Below, piece by piece: positions 11,431 to 24,008 of a stretch of DNA of 64,000 nt. Below the pieces are notes generated by a model. The model was given only the letters and a program-made list of their open reading frames with translations. It made no database searches and was not told the origin of the DNA. The stretch covers positions 564,891,581 through 564,955,580 of the forward strand of contig CM040121.1 in NCBI GenBank assembly GCA_022559845.1, in the 5' to 3' direction. How positions within the stretch are numbered: position 1 is the first letter of the stretch; each line of letters opens with the position of its first letter. This DNA is from Amorphophallus konjac (Eukaryota; Streptophyta; Magnoliopsida; Alismatales; Araceae). The translations under genes were made by a program, and so were the position numbers.

Positions 11431-14400
11431 ATGGCGACGGTGGTTATGGAGCTCGCCCACACCGGCCCCGTCCACCCTCGGTGGCCTCCCCGCAAGGCCC
11501 TCCCCTCTCCCCCCGCCGCCGCCACCTCCAAGTCGGGGAGTGGGGGAAGGTTGCACCTCTCCTTATCGAGGGCGGTGGAAGAGGAGGGGCGGCCTCTTCG
11601 GAGGGAGTCGAGCCGGGAGTTGGCCCAAATTCTGAGGGCGGAGGCGGCGGTCGTGGGAATGGAGAGGAAGGCTGCCACGGGCACGTCCACGCGCCGCCTC
11701 TGGCCCAAGGCTCTGCTGGGGGCCTTGGACGACGCCATCGCCGGCAGCCGGTGGGACTCTGCCCTTCAGGTGAGTCACCTGCTGTCCTCCCCGTCGTTTG
11801 TGCTTAATTTTTATATGATACATTGCTTGTATCTTTGGTTGCTTGAAGGTTAGGTCGGAAGTAAGTCTGTTTCATGAAACTCGCTTACTTCGTCCCACGT
11901 CTGGTAGTTTGCTTGTCTGGAGATTTTAGAAACTTGGAACTCACCTCCCTAAAAGAGCCCAAAGGACCTGATGTGACTTTTCCAAAAAAACCAGTTCGGA
12001 AGACACTTCCATATAACTCACCTCCCTCTACTTATGAAAACTTGAATAGGCTCATGATAAACACGTTTATTATAAACTCATTTTCTATAAATTCATGTTT
12101 CACTGTTGTACATAAACGTAAGTGAGTTTATGATAAACCCAGATTACAAGGAGCGTCTCCACATAAACCAACTCAGAGTAGGTTTATGGAAAATGCATTT
12201 ATGGGAAGATTTTGAGTCTACGGTAAAGTCAAGTGAGTTTATGATAAATCTCTTTTAACCATCCAACTAAGGTTATAACAAAAAATAAGTTTATGATATT
12301 CCTAAACGTGTTTTTGCCTTGCATCCAAATCTTATTACCTATATCTAACCAAACAATCAAGATTAACTTCATGAAAGTCAGTTGCATACAACAAATAATA
12401 AAAGAGACTTCTTGAATGTGAGTTACAAGCAACCAAAGTATCACAGTTTGAACTGACTTACGTGTAGCACACTTTCACGAATTCACCTTCAATGCAAGTG
12501 AACTACTTACAACCAAGGCTATATTATTGGGTTGGCATTGAGAGGCATCGAGTATAATTGTCGATAGAATTATTGTTGAACATCCCTTTTTCCTTTTGTT
12601 GGTTTATGTATGCTTTATCCTTCTAATGGTTGTGGAATATGAATTTGGGTTATTATCTGGGGACGGGTGATCTGTAATGAGGGTTAATTAAGTCACGAGT
12701 CCAACTTTGCATTCATAGAGAAATTGTTGGAACAAGGTACTGTGCAGATGGGTAGTGTTGTCTGGTTGGGAAGGTGGGATGCAAGGTAGGGTTGACTTGG
12801 GCCTTTTCTACAGTGGGCATGTTTGGGGTGCATCTCAACCCAACCCAACCTGGCTAGAGATGCTACCTTGCCTTCATTGGGTCTTAGTCTATCCTATGTT
12901 GATGGGGTAAGCCTTGAGTGTTGATTAATTGCAGACTAACTATCTTGCATTTTCTTTATAGTGTCATTGTTATTCGAATCGAAATTTTGTTGTCAACTAT
13001 TCGAGAAGAACCATGGTTTGTCATCTCTTACGAGATGTCCGAGATCTCTATCTCTACAAAGGTCGTGAGAAATGGAGCCCCCATGACTGAGATCTTCTCC
13101 CCCCCCGGTTTCCTCCTTCCTCTCTCCTTGTCTCCCTCTATCTTGGCCCCCTTAAGCTCTCTCTCTCCCCTATCACTTCCTCTCCCCCGAACTCTATCTG
13201 TCTCTTCTTCTGTGACACTCTCCCTAGGACTCTCTTCCCCCCCCTCCCCCTGTCTCCCTCTTCTCTTTGTCCGAGAGAGAGAGGGAGATAGGAGGGGGGG
13301 GGACAGAGATACATGTACCATTTTTGATGTATTCTTTAGTTTGTGATTCATGTATCATTTTATGTATTTCTTTTTGTTGTAACTTTTGATGTATATTGAC
13401 ATTGGTGCATGTGAATGGATTTGCTACTGTTATCATTACTCTTTATTTTGTAAAATTGAGTTGTCAATTAGAAAAATATGTTTGTTAAATTGAGTGGTTA
13501 GTAGAAAAAGTTGACATTTTCTTAGAAATAGGCTATATATATGAAATGTTTTTTCATAATCAGCGAACCTGATCTCCCGAGATTTTTTCGAGATCTCTTC
13601 TCTTTCGCCTTTCCGAGACGGAACCGATATTCGAGACAAAAAACCTTAAGAAGAACTGAATATAACAAGATAATGAGAGTGATGAGCATGTTTCTTTTTC
13701 AGCTGAATTGTACTGTGTTGAATTCTATGTGATTGGACTAGTTTTCTTGGGGATTCATTGTTATATAAATGACATAATTGTGTCTATTTCATATTTTTAT
13801 TCTAATTTAATGTCTTGCTTTCCATTAAAGAATGTGAAATAACTAATTGCATGAATAATTATATGCGGAAAATATTTGCATGTCCAGGAATCTGAGTTCC
13901 ATGGTACCTGACATGGCACGTGGTGTGTTCCTTGCCTTCAGGTGAACCTTTTACCAAACAAAAAGCAAGTGTCAACTTTTTGATATGTGCATGAAAAAAT
14001 TGGCAACATAGACTGAGGGTGCTAAGATCCTACTGCCCGCCAACACTGTACCAGCTCTTACACCGACAAAAAAGCGAAACTATAACCTTTCTAGCTTCCT
14101 GCTCTTCTCCAAGCCACACTGCAAAAGGGCCAATGCACCTGCAACCTTAGGGACAGTACACTTAGAATAAGGATGGGAATCTCAAAATCGAATAAATAGC
14201 TTGGACAGCATCACTTGGTTGGTCTTTCACTCACCCCTTCCCTACACCCCTTTCTCTTTATAGTAAATATGTCCAGTTCATTTCATTAACTCAGGGATGA
14301 CCCTAATCCGTAATATGAACCATAAAAAAGCTTAGCGCCAGTCCACTCCTATCTCGTGGATATCAAATGATGAGGGCTGGAAGCAATTTCATGATGATTC

Positions 14401-16421
14401 ATCAGGCACCTTCTCTTTGATTTTCTATCAAAGATGCAATTGTTCCACAATCCATCTTGGGTTTTGATTTTGAGCTGGTAGCGGCAGAAGGCGATAGAGA
14501 AAGAATCTTGTCTGTCAGGTCTGCTTTCTAGTCAAAATTGTAGCTAGAGTGGATTAGATGGCGGCTTTAATGGGTGGTCGTCCCAGTTGCCAAAAGTCCC
14601 CAGCCCAAGGTGATGCTCTTCTTGGACCGAGTCAGTCCCATAGCTCCTACTCAAGAGTGGATACGTTCTCTTTCGAGCTCAATTCAATCGACCCGGGCTA
14701 TACTTTGATTTGAAGCTAACGGTTCCAGAACTTTGGTAGTTTACTTATGCTAGTTGTAAAGTTCATCAAGTGTACTCAGTTGGACTGTTATATTTGTTTG
14801 TTAATAGGAAGATCTTTTGATGTTTATAGTTTCTGTAATTTAACTATTCTCCTTTTTAAATCTGTTTCCCATTCTTATTTTGTTTCTGCATGCAGCTACA
14901 ACTTTTTGCTATGGATTATGTCACAATTGCCACTGCTTTACTTTTCCATATGCAAGCCACCACAAAATGAAGAGCACATTTTGATATGTTGGTTTCAATT
15001 ATTTGTTTGCATTAGATTTTTAAGTTACTTCGGAAGCAACAATGGTACCATCCAAAAACTCGGACATTTGCCAGGCTCATTGTGATGCTTGGAAAGTGTG
15101 GGCAACCAATGCATGCAAGTTCTCTTTTCCAAGTTATGCTTTCTGAAGGCCTTAAACCAACACCAGATGTTTACACATCACTAGTTGGTGCCTATGGTCA
15201 TAATGGCCTTTGGGATGAGGCATTTCATGCTATTGATGAAATGAAGTCCATCTCGAACTGCAAGCCAGATGTGTACACTTATACAGTCCTTATTGATTGC
15301 TGCTGCAAGATGCATCGCTTTGATTTGATTGACCGGGCACTTACTGAAATGAGATACTTAGGAATCAAATGCAGTTCAGTTACTTATAACACCATCATAG
15401 ATGGGTATGGTAAAGCCACCATGCTTGAAAAGATGGAGACCTCTCTCTTTGACATGCTCCAGTATGATGGCTGTGTACCAGATACATATACTTTGAACTC
15501 AATTATTTGGGCTTATGGAAATTGTGGGCAGATATACAAAATGGAGAAATGGTATGATGAATTTCAACACATGGGTATTGGGCCTGATATCAAGACATTT
15601 AATATATTGATCAAGTCATATGGTAAAGCAGGCATGCTCAAAAAAATGTCTCTGGTAATGGAGTTCATGAAGAAAAGATTCTTCTCTCCAACAACCGTCA
15701 CCTTCAATTTAATGATTGATTGCTTTGGAAGAGCGGGAAATATTGAAAAAATGGAGGAAATTTTTCGATTGATGAAATTCCAGGGAGTCAAACCCAACTC
15801 TGTTACATACTGTTCAGTTGTTAGTGGTTATAGTAAAGCTGGCCTTCTGATGAAGATTCCTCCCATATTAAGACAAATAGAGAACTCAGATGTTGTTTTG
15901 GATACACCTTTTTTCAATTGTATTATCAGTGCTTATGGTCAAGCTGGGGAGGTAGCAATGATGGAAGAAATGTTCTCACTTATGGGGGAGAAGAACTGCA
16001 AGCCTGACAAAATTACCTTTGCAACTATGACTCAGGCATACAATGCAGTAGGAATGCTCAAGACTGCAGAAGAACTGGAGATTGAAATTCTCAAATTGAA
16101 CAGAAGGCTTCTGGTGAGCTGGTACCCGTCTTTCAATTTCGTGGTTTCCTTATCTCTTTTTCAGCTATTCTTTTTCCTTGAGTATTCAGACACAATTTTA
16201 TATTATTTTATTAAACCTTGAAACTTTGAAAAGTCACTGTGTATCTAAGATGCATCTTTTGTTACTCTCTTCACGGTATTGCAAGTGATGATTCTTCATG
16301 TCATTTGCCTTTCCCTGGCCTTTTTTCTGTCACATCCACATTTTTACATATTACCTGCTTACATATTTTGATATTGATTCAGGAACCCAACAGGTTGGGA
16401 AGAGAATGGACCGACAAATGA
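11431..16421 (+). CDS. P-type pentatricopeptide repeat protein, probably chloroplast (related to At3g53170)
   Basis: Spliced from three exons: 11431-11769, 15016-16113 and 16383-16421, all joined in phase 0. Splice sites are CAG/GTGAGT, TTGCATTAG/ATT, CTG/GTGAGC and GATTCAG/GAA. The product is about 491 residues. Residues 1-60 are Ala/Pro/Arg/Ser-rich like a plastid transit peptide. From about residue 125 there are ten tandem 35-residue P-class PPR motifs (for example TYNTIIDGYGKA, TFNILIKSYGKAGM, FFNCIISAYGQAG). It has no E or DYW extension, so it is expected to bind organelle RNA and affect stability or splicing rather than edit it. Length and motif wording match what I remember of Arabidopsis At3g53170. 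The start was chosen because it opens the GC-rich exon. No stop or frameshift is seen. RNA evidence for the 3.2 kb first intron would settle the model. Confidence 0.87.
11770..15015 (+). other. Intron 1 of the PPR gene (3.2 kb)
   Basis: Bounded by GTGAGT and TTGCATTAG. It holds a pyrimidine-rich tract at about 13100-13260 followed by a GA run and a poly-G stretch (13270-13302). A motif GTGAGTTTATGATAAA occurs twice (about 12122 and 12232). No paired transposon ends or coding motifs were recognised. Confidence 0.6.
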
Positions 16422-18722
16422 CTTTATGATATTGTGAACCAGGGAATGCTAATTCTTAAGCCCTCGAGCTATTTGCAAGTAGGACAGCTGCAGCACCCTG
16501 TCTTGACTATTTGCTACTTTAGCCAAATTGAATCAGGTAAACCCACTTCTTGCATCCCCTCCCCCATGTTAAGCATTAAGATGTGGAGCAAGTTGTTCCC
16601 CACATTTATGCGGAGTCATTCTCAGTGGATCTTCTAAGCTTTTATTCATATAAGTGCATTATTCATCTTCTCTTAGATGAACAAGTGGTACTATTTTTGA
16701 GAAACAAACAAACAACGAAGGGAACTTGTATTCATATATGCAATTTACCTATGGTTATGTTGATTTATTCCAGTTTCATGATACACCAGCACATGTTTTT
16801 CATAATATACAATTTATACTCCTCTTTACAACTAGATCTCCTTATGGTTTCTATGTAACGTTGATGATGGAACTTTGTTTTTTAATTAAATATGCCAACA
16901 GATGACTTTTTAATGTTCCATAGTATCTACCTTGTCAAATACCTCATTAGTTTGTTCACGTAATGCAGAGTTATACCCAAATGGTTGTCTTGGTATAATT
17001 CTATCACATGGTAACAGCCTAATATGCATAGTTTTTGAATCTATGGTAGACATGAGGGGAGAAAAATTTCTAAATATAACTACTTTAGTGAAGTATCCTT
17101 CTGGCAAATACTAATGTAGCAGTAATTTGGCAAAAGATTAGTCACATTCTAGAAAGAATGGGAAACCAATATGAGGTTTTTGGAAAGGAAGATTTTAAAG
17201 CATGTAGCTGTAAGGCAATTGAACCTTTTAAGCGCATTTTTGTTAACATCACCAATCCCTGTTCTAAGCGGTTGCTATCTTGTTATAGGGGACAAATTCT
17301 TTGTGTTGACCATACATAGATCAATATAGGCTTTCAAAAACATCTCTGTTTTCCTGCCAACTGAAATGACAAAGGATCTCTTGCTAACATATGAGGAATG
17401 ATGATTTTTTTGTGTCTTGAAGCCGAACAATTTTAGCTTATGTACTTTCTGATACAATGAGAGCAGAACATTAAGAAGGGATGCTTCTGTATCCACAAGA
17501 AGGAGAAAACAATTGAGTGACTCTTCAGAAACTTGATATTCTGAGTACAAAAATACTATTTCAAGATATTGTCATGGTCTCTAGATTACTGACATGCTTT
17601 CCTTTTATTACTAGTCAAGAATATGCGCTCTCTTGGAAAGTTATTTTTTAATGTATGAAACACTAATATAAAATAAATGTAATCGTGAGTATAGAAAATA
17701 AAATAAAAATATTTTTAATAAAATGAATTATTTTGATGATTTAATATAAGATACTTTGCAAATGCTATTTGATGACAAGTATTCACAAATTTTATAAATA
17801 CTACTATGAGAAAACCTCCATAATACCTCCACTCAGGTGCCTATTTATGTTCTAATTAATATCACTTGAATTTGTTAAGGAATAAAAGAAATTGAGCTCC
17901 GAAGTTGCAAACCCTTGTTTCTGGTAAGTATTACTCATACTTGACTACTATACATGTTATATATGTAAGTGCAATCACTCTTTCTCATCAATTCACAGTA
18001 CGTTAAATATTGGCCACCTCGACGACGGCGTTGCTTCCAGCCGCCGACTCAAGCCTGATCCACAGCTTGACTGCCAGCCGCCGGCCACCTCGACCCCGGT
18101 TCTGATTTTTTTACTTTTTTTCTAATTATTAACCTCATATATAAATGTATAATTATATAGTTATATAAGGGGGAGAACAGGGGGGAACTGGTACCGTACC
18201 AGCCGGTACCAGTTACCTGGTACCGAACCAGCCGGTACCAGTTACCTGGTACCGAAACTGGTACCGGGTTTGAATACCTTGTCTGAAATGTTAAATGCAC
18301 CAGGGGTCGTTTAACAATTTGATACTAAGCAAACCCTTGTACCTGAAGATCTTTCCAAACCTCTCCAGATTTTCCATTTGGCATTTGGTCCAGTATTTTG
18401 TTCTGAAGTGAGGCCCATGGAGCTTCTTCCTGACTGCATAGCCTCCACAGCCACTCAACTCAAATGATTTGGTTAATAACATAATTCCATGATGCTACAA
18501 CTACCATATAATAATTTTAGATAATTGTAAAATTAAAACAATTGTTTCAACCACTATAGTTTCTGCCTGATATCTATATCAGATTTGACACAATATTCAA
18601 TTTCATTTATTTCAGAAAAATTGATTGCCAGGATAAAAGTCTCTAACATATTTGTTTGTGAAATTTCGCCATGCTTGAGTGCTTGCACCCTGTGGTCAGC
18701 TTCCAGCGACGGCCATCTATCT
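16422..18722 (+). other. Downstream of PPR gene: probable 3' UTR, then unannotated DNA
   Basis: The first few hundred bases are probably 3' UTR of the PPR gene. Several AATAAA-like runs occur near 17690-17710, but no single poly(A) site can be chosen. The rest is AT-rich without a recognisable gene, apart from the small GGTACC-rich tandem repeat described separately. Confidence 0.4.
18199..18256. repeat. Two exact copies of a 29 bp GGTACC-rich unit
   Basis: A 29 bp unit starting CCAGCCGGTACC and ending CTGGTACCGAA is present at 18199-18227 and again at 18228-18256 without change, flanked by further GGTACC palindromes (18188-18273). The sequence then ends GGGTTTGAATACCTTG, whose reverse complement begins CAAGG like the hAT-type ends nearby. 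This may be one end of a non-autonomous hAT element; I could not find the other end. Confidence 0.75.
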
Positions 18723-18730
18723 TGTAGGAG

Positions 18731-18907
18731 CATGGATGACAGTTTCGGCCGAAACGATCCGAAACTACCCGACCGAAATCAAAACCCTACAGTTTGGCAA
18801 AAAATAATAATTTATTTGGTTTCGGACCGAAATCAAAATCGAAACCGAAATGGTTTCGGTTTCGGCACTGGTCAAAACTGACATCAAAACCGACACTGCC
18901 ATCCTTG
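18731..18907. mobile_element. hAT-type MITE (177 bp) with perfect 8 bp target duplication
   Basis: The left end is CATGGATGACAGTTTCGG. The right end, read in reverse complement, is CAAGGATGGCAGTGTCGG. The 8 bp TGTAGGAG stands on both sides (18723-18730 and 18908-18915). The interior is made of GTTTCGG/CCGAAAC motifs. Ends and interior match the hAT transposon at 21508-34228, so it is probably a non-autonomous relative. Confidence 0.92.
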
Positions 18908-18915
18908 TGTAGGAG

Positions 18916-19719
18916 AGTTTGTGAAGATGTAAACGATGATATATAGAGCTTGGTTGGCTGTCTCGTACTGTACCGGTGCGAGTTGGCTAACTCATATCGT
19001 ACCTGGGAGATCCTAGGTCCCTGGTATGTCTTAGAGTCGGGTTGGTTGCCTAGGTCGTTGGAGAGGACAGGAGGGGGAGGCCGCAGTGGAGGCCGGTAGC
19101 AAAGTGGGGGAGAGGGAGGAGGGGAAGCTGGGGGAGGGTGAGATCTTATCTGACGAACCGCCGACGAGGGCCGTAGCGCAGCACCTTCACCACTAGATGG
19201 GGGTCTCCCGGAGGTTGGGCGGGGATCTCTCGGAGGCCTCCTTGACCACCAGACGATGTTGGGGGACATGAGGATAATGTTTGGCCTTCGCCACCAGGTA
19301 GGGATCTCCTGGAGGCCGCCTTTGTCAGCGGACGACGCTAGGGGGGCACAAGGATGACACTGGGCCTTCGCCACCGGATGATGCTGTGGGCGGAGATGAT
19401 GCCGAGAACAACAGTGGGAAGTCTCTAGATGAGTCAGAGCATAAAGAGGAAGCCATCTTTCTGTAAAAGGAATATAAAAATGCCTAAATTGGCGACCCAG
19501 GTCGATTCTTTGTGATACCTTCCTAGGACAGATGCGATCGGTCTATCCCAGCGGGTCGTCAAACCCTAACATAGAGCATAGTTTCCAGCTATTCTTAAGG
19601 ACTCTACCTTTTTTTTAAGTGGATAGTACCACATTTTTAAAAAGAAAATTAAGAATTTAAAAGTAAATAGGGAGAGCTTCCAAAGATCTCCCTTTTACGA
19701 AAAGGCGGCAAGAAGAACT
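18916..19719. other. No gene recognised
   Basis: Holds a GC-rich stretch (about 19060-19400) with imperfect repeats of CTTCGCCACC and GATCTCC(C/T)GGAGG, each present two or three times. Open frames here are composition artefacts. An A/T-rich part at 19610-19700 precedes the retroelement relic. Confidence 0.4.
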
Positions 19720-21507
19720 CTACCCTTGGAACAAAAATAAAAGGAGATGCACATAATATCTCTCTGGCAGAGCTAACCCCCCAACCATACAAAATAAAAG
19801 TTCAAGCAAAACCATTACTCCGAGCTTTGTAGCGGAAAGTGCAATAGCTAACAAGCGGTTCATCTCCTCCACAACTAAGGCATTCCAAGTTGCCCTTGTA
19901 TCTCCCAAAGCATTCTCCCCATAGATCCCCATCTCTTCTCTATACACTCTCCTACCCCTTGATTCTCTCTTACCCCTCTCCCCATCATTTAACATCGCTA
20001 CACAACCTCCCTCACCATCCTTCATTCTTTCAAAGCTGACCATCCCCCTCCCGTTCCATACTAGCCACCCCTCATTCCACCCCCTAGCCCTCTACTAGTT
20101 ACTTCCCTGTCTCTTCCCCCCCCACAACCCCTCTTCTATTGGATCTTCCTGCCTTAGTTTGCCTTCTCATATTCTCTGGATTTTGCAAAAGACATGCCTC
20201 ACATCTTTATCAACACCTTCAGTGGACACTCTAATTAGACTTGGCACCACTCTGGTCTGATCTCCCATGAAACTCTCCACCTTGGCTATGATTTCTTTCA
20301 CTTGCTCTTTGCTAACACTCCCTTCTCCTTCAAAGATTCCCACCTTTGTCATTATATCACCTTCAGGCTGAGCAAATGGAAGCTGCACTAATGGGAGATC
20401 TTCTTCCTCTGGTTCAATGGGCAGGGGAGGCAATGCTAGATAAGTTTCCTGTTGCTGGCCACCACCTCCACTGGAAGTACCCTCAATCTCTTGATGGCCT
20501 ATCACAGGCTAGCCTAGTGGGCCCTCTGGTAAGACCTTGTCTTCTAGGATCTCTTCGTTGGTGGCCTCTTTCGGAAGGCCTGACGCATCCCCTGCTTCTA
20601 GTCCTGGAAGAGTCTTCCCGAACTTCTCATTATTCAGAAGAGAAAGGATAGACAGAGCCTTGAGGGCTCCTTTCCCTCCGTGCCACTGGTACAGCAACCG
20701 CCGGCAGATCTCGCCGCCTCCGACCTCATGGGCTCGCTTGCTGGTTGGCGGGATTCTAGCGAGATGAAAGTCTCCCCGAACCTAGTGTCAACAGCCTCAA
20801 TCTCTTGATATCTTGTCTCAGGCCCGCTTGGTTCTAGCTTGGCTGAAGGCACCCTCTACTGGGGACAGGGGACCTCTGGCAAGGCCACATCTCCCGGATC
20901 CTCTCCATTGCCCCGCCTGTCAGATAAGCAGTCCCTCCCTCGTTAGAGAGGTAGGCTCCTGTCGAGCCAAGCTCCACTGTCGGTAGTTGGTTCCTTCATT
21001 GCCCCTCCCCTCTACTGGGGTAGGGTTCTCCCTGGCCGCAGGCGTAGACTCCAGGATGCCTTTTCTGCCTAGGCCCACGCCGCTGCTCACGGAGCCCTCG
21101 CCAGTCGATCCGGGGCTATCCTGCAACCGCCCAGGCCTCGGAGCATTTGTCGGACGATCCGGGGCTGACAGAGGCATTATAGAGGTCCCGACTCCCATCG
21201 TTGGAGGCATGTCTACCAGCTGTGAGTCTTCTTGGAGGAATCGCCTGTTGGAGATGAAGATTCCACCGTTGTTGGAGCTCCGCAGATCCACCGGGCCCAG
21301 GGTGTCCACCGTAGGGTCCACTTTTGCTGTCAGGTGGGAGAGAGGATGCTGTGCCAGTATCTTCCCGCTCAAATGAGACCTGCTCGAAGTGGGTAAGTCA
21401 TGGGCTCGGGCCTGCTCGCCCGCTTTGGCCCGCCCATGCTTGGGTCTGTGCGCACCATCCACTAGTGCCGATCCAACATGTTCGCATGCTAAAACTCCTC
21501 CAGAAAG
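19720..21507 (-). pseudogene. Decayed retroelement relic, left part (possible LINE ORF1 continuation)
   Basis: Minus-strand open stretches at 20920-21507, 20167-20505 and 19720-20043 are separated by stops. They contain hydrophilic Pro/Ser/Gly-rich sequence and one acidic helix-like stretch (SVSKEQVKEIIAKVESFMGD). On the other side of the hAT insertion (34509-34874) the same strand encodes two zinc knuckles, and the 8 bp duplication at the junctions says the two flanks were once continuous. I infer one old element, perhaps a LINE ORF1 or a gag-like gene. No reverse transcriptase was found, so the family assignment is weak. Confidence 0.35.
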
Positions 21508-21890
21508 CAGGGTTGTCAGTTTCGACCGAAACCGATACGTTTCGGTCGAAACGTTTCGGTTTCGGCCATACCCGATACGAAAATCAGGCCTTGCACTGTA
21601 GCAACCCGACACTTAGTTGGTTTATCGGTTTTGGGCGAAACCGGACGGTTTCGAGCGAAACTCACGTGAACTTCCCTTTAGGGATCTCACTAGGTGTGCT
21701 TTTCGGGGAGTTTCGGCCGAAACCCCCTCCCCTCCTTGATGTGCTGCGACCATGCTGGTGCTGCTGCCTGCTGGTGCTGTGGTGCTGCTGCTGCTGCTGC
21801 TGTCGGCTGCTGCTGCGTGGAGGCAGCCGTTGGGGGCTACTGCTGCTGTGCTGGCCAGGGCCGCCCGGGGGGCTGCTGCTGTTCTTTTTC

Positions 21891-22443
21891 TGGTGGGGAC
21901 ATCGGGCCCACTACCGGACCCACTACTCGGAACCGACGCCGCACCGCCCCGACCGCACCGAGCATGTGGCTCGGAGACTCACTTGAAGACTCGACGCCCT
22001 GAGTACGTATGTATTGCGTATGTATATGTATTGTGTGTATTTTACTATGGTGGTATTTGTATTATTAAACCACCAAAGTCAAAGTATTTTATTTTATTTG
22101 GTCTAAGTCAAATGTTGGTAGGTGGCTTTTGTTTTATTAGGCTAGGGTATAAATGCTATTAGTGAAGATTGAGGGTATGAATGTTATAACCTTTCCTATA
22201 TAAAGGGGGCTAAGGTGTTGTGTTTTCATATGATGAATGAATGAAAGAATCAAGAGTTTGCAAGCTACGTAGGTGCCTTGGCCCCTTCTAGTTTCCCTTC
22301 CCTCTTAGCTCCCTTGTGAGATTTGAGTGTCGTCCGGTGTGAGACCGTCCGGTGTGAGGCCGAGCTGCGCGAGGCAGTAGTTATCCAGCCCTGTTCGTGT
22401 CCCGGAGTTGCCGTCAATCCTTCCTCCGACGCCGACCGCGTCA
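21891..22443 (+). repeat. 5' LTR of nested chromovirus (553 bp)
   Basis: Runs from TGGTGGGGACATCGGG to ACCGCGTCA and is directly followed by the primer site. A TATA box (TATATAAAG, about 22198) is followed by an R-like region with GAATGAATGAAAGAATC. Compared with the 3' copy it has an extra 15 bases near 22334-22360, where a CCG(T/C)CCGGTGTGAG unit is duplicated. Confidence 0.93.
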
Positions 22444-22447
22444 AATT

Positions 22448-22459
22448 TGGTATCAGAGC
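22448..22459 (+). other. Primer-binding site (initiator tRNA-Met type)
   Basis: TGGTATCAGAGC, four bases after the LTR end. Confidence 0.93.
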
Positions 22460-24008
22460 CCAACAACGACGCCTCCATCAACCCCGACGTCGGCATCGTC
22501 CCCCCTCCCCGATTTCTGTTCGTGAAAAAAAAAGAAGCATCTCTTGCGGTTGAGAAAGAAAGAAAAAAAAAAGGAAAAAAAAAGAAGAAATGAAAGAGCA
22601 GAAGAAGCTCTTTCTCTCGGTTGAAAAAAAAAAGGGTGTTCACGCGGCTTCTTGCATCGTCGCTCGTGCCCCCCCCCCCCCCCGTTCAAACGCCCCGGCT
22701 GCAACGGTCGATCCCCCTCGCCGCCGCTGCGTTCGCCGCCTAGTCCGCCCGCAAGCGCGCAGCGCGTCACCTGCGCGAGCGCCCGCGCCCCTGCGCGAGC
22801 CCCCGCGCGCGCCCTGCGCGAGCGCCCTACCCGCGCCCCGCGCGCGCCCAACGCCATCGCCCCGCGCGCGCCCCACGTGAGCGCCCCGCGCGCGCCCAGA
22901 TCCTGCGCCCCGCCCGCGCCTCGCGCGAGCGCCCCGCCCATGCCCTGCGCGTCTGCCCCCGCTCCGCCTCCGCCCGCGGCCACCTGCGGCCGCCCACGCG
23001 CCCACACGCCCGCCCCGCGTGCGCCAGCCGCCTGCGCATGCCCGCCCGCTCCCGCGTGACCGTCCGCCTGCGTGGTCACCTGCCCCGACCGCGTGCGCCC
23101 GCCGAGGCTGACCATCCGCGTGGAGCACGCGTTGACTTGCCCAACCGTGAGTTGCGCAGGAACGACAGTTGAAAAGTTTGAAAATTGAAAAAAAGTGTTA
23201 AATATACATATAATATGTATATCTGGGATATATATAATATTATATATATATGGGATATATATATATATATATATATATGTATCTATATATCATTTGTTTA
23301 ACTTATTGATTGTGGCACCCGAGTCCACAACTACGGCTCGATCGGCGACTGAGTCGCCCGGTCGCCGACACAGAGTCCGTAAATTACGGAGTGTGAGTGC
23401 CCGAGAGTCTCCCTGCGCGGAGGAAGTTTGAATTAAATTATTCCCCTGCGCGGGAAATTTTAAATTAAGCGATTTTGTAATAATTACACTCTCCCTGCGT
23501 GGAGTGCATTTGTTGTAGTCGCCCAAGCTTCGTCGACGCCGTGCGGGCACACACGTCCCCGCTCGCCTTCGTCTCCGGTCAGAGCTGGACTTTTCAGTCT
23601 AGCTAGGTACGTGCTCCAATAACTTGCTTATTTAGTATCTTTTCAATTGCCGCGCGACGAAGTGAGAGAGAGCCCTATCCATGCAGCCTGTCTTCTGAGT
23701 GCATCGCTGTGGATGGAGAGAGAGAGCTTGTATGTACCCATCCTTTAAGCCCTAGAACTGCCGCATTAGGGCACCATAATTGTCAAGAGGCAGTTCCACA
23801 ACTACTTCGCCTACGGGCGAGCAACTCTCCCTGACCGGTCCTTTCGCAAAAGGAATTGACCCTTTGCAATATTAGCCAACAAATTGGGTCTACACCTTGC
23901 TAATTTTCGGTCCCATGATTGCATCATTTACGTCCGAGTTCGTGCATGCCACGTTGGTCTAGGAATTCATCGGGCCGTCTAGAGCGCAGTTTAACCTTAC
24001 AACCACCC
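22460..24008 (+). other. Untranslated leader of the nested chromovirus, GC-rich then AT-rich
   Basis: Between the primer site and gag lie a run of C (about 22670-22683), a stretch extremely dense in CpG and GCGC (about 22690-23150), a TA-rich microsatellite (about 23200-23300), and then three small hairpins with a CTGCGC or CTGCGT loop (23409-23422, 23441-23456, 23491-23504). Long open frames across the GC-rich part on both strands are Pro/Arg/Ala-only composition artefacts, not genes. Confidence 0.7.

Noticed and set aside
20920..21612. Minus-strand frame of 230 codons spanning the hAT left end
   Set aside because: It runs across the target duplication into transposon end sequence, so its first part is an accident of insertion.
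22640..23128. Overlapping long frames in the GC-rich leader on both strands
   Set aside because: Composition artefacts of GCGC-rich DNA between a primer site and gag; products are only Ala, Arg, Pro and Gly.
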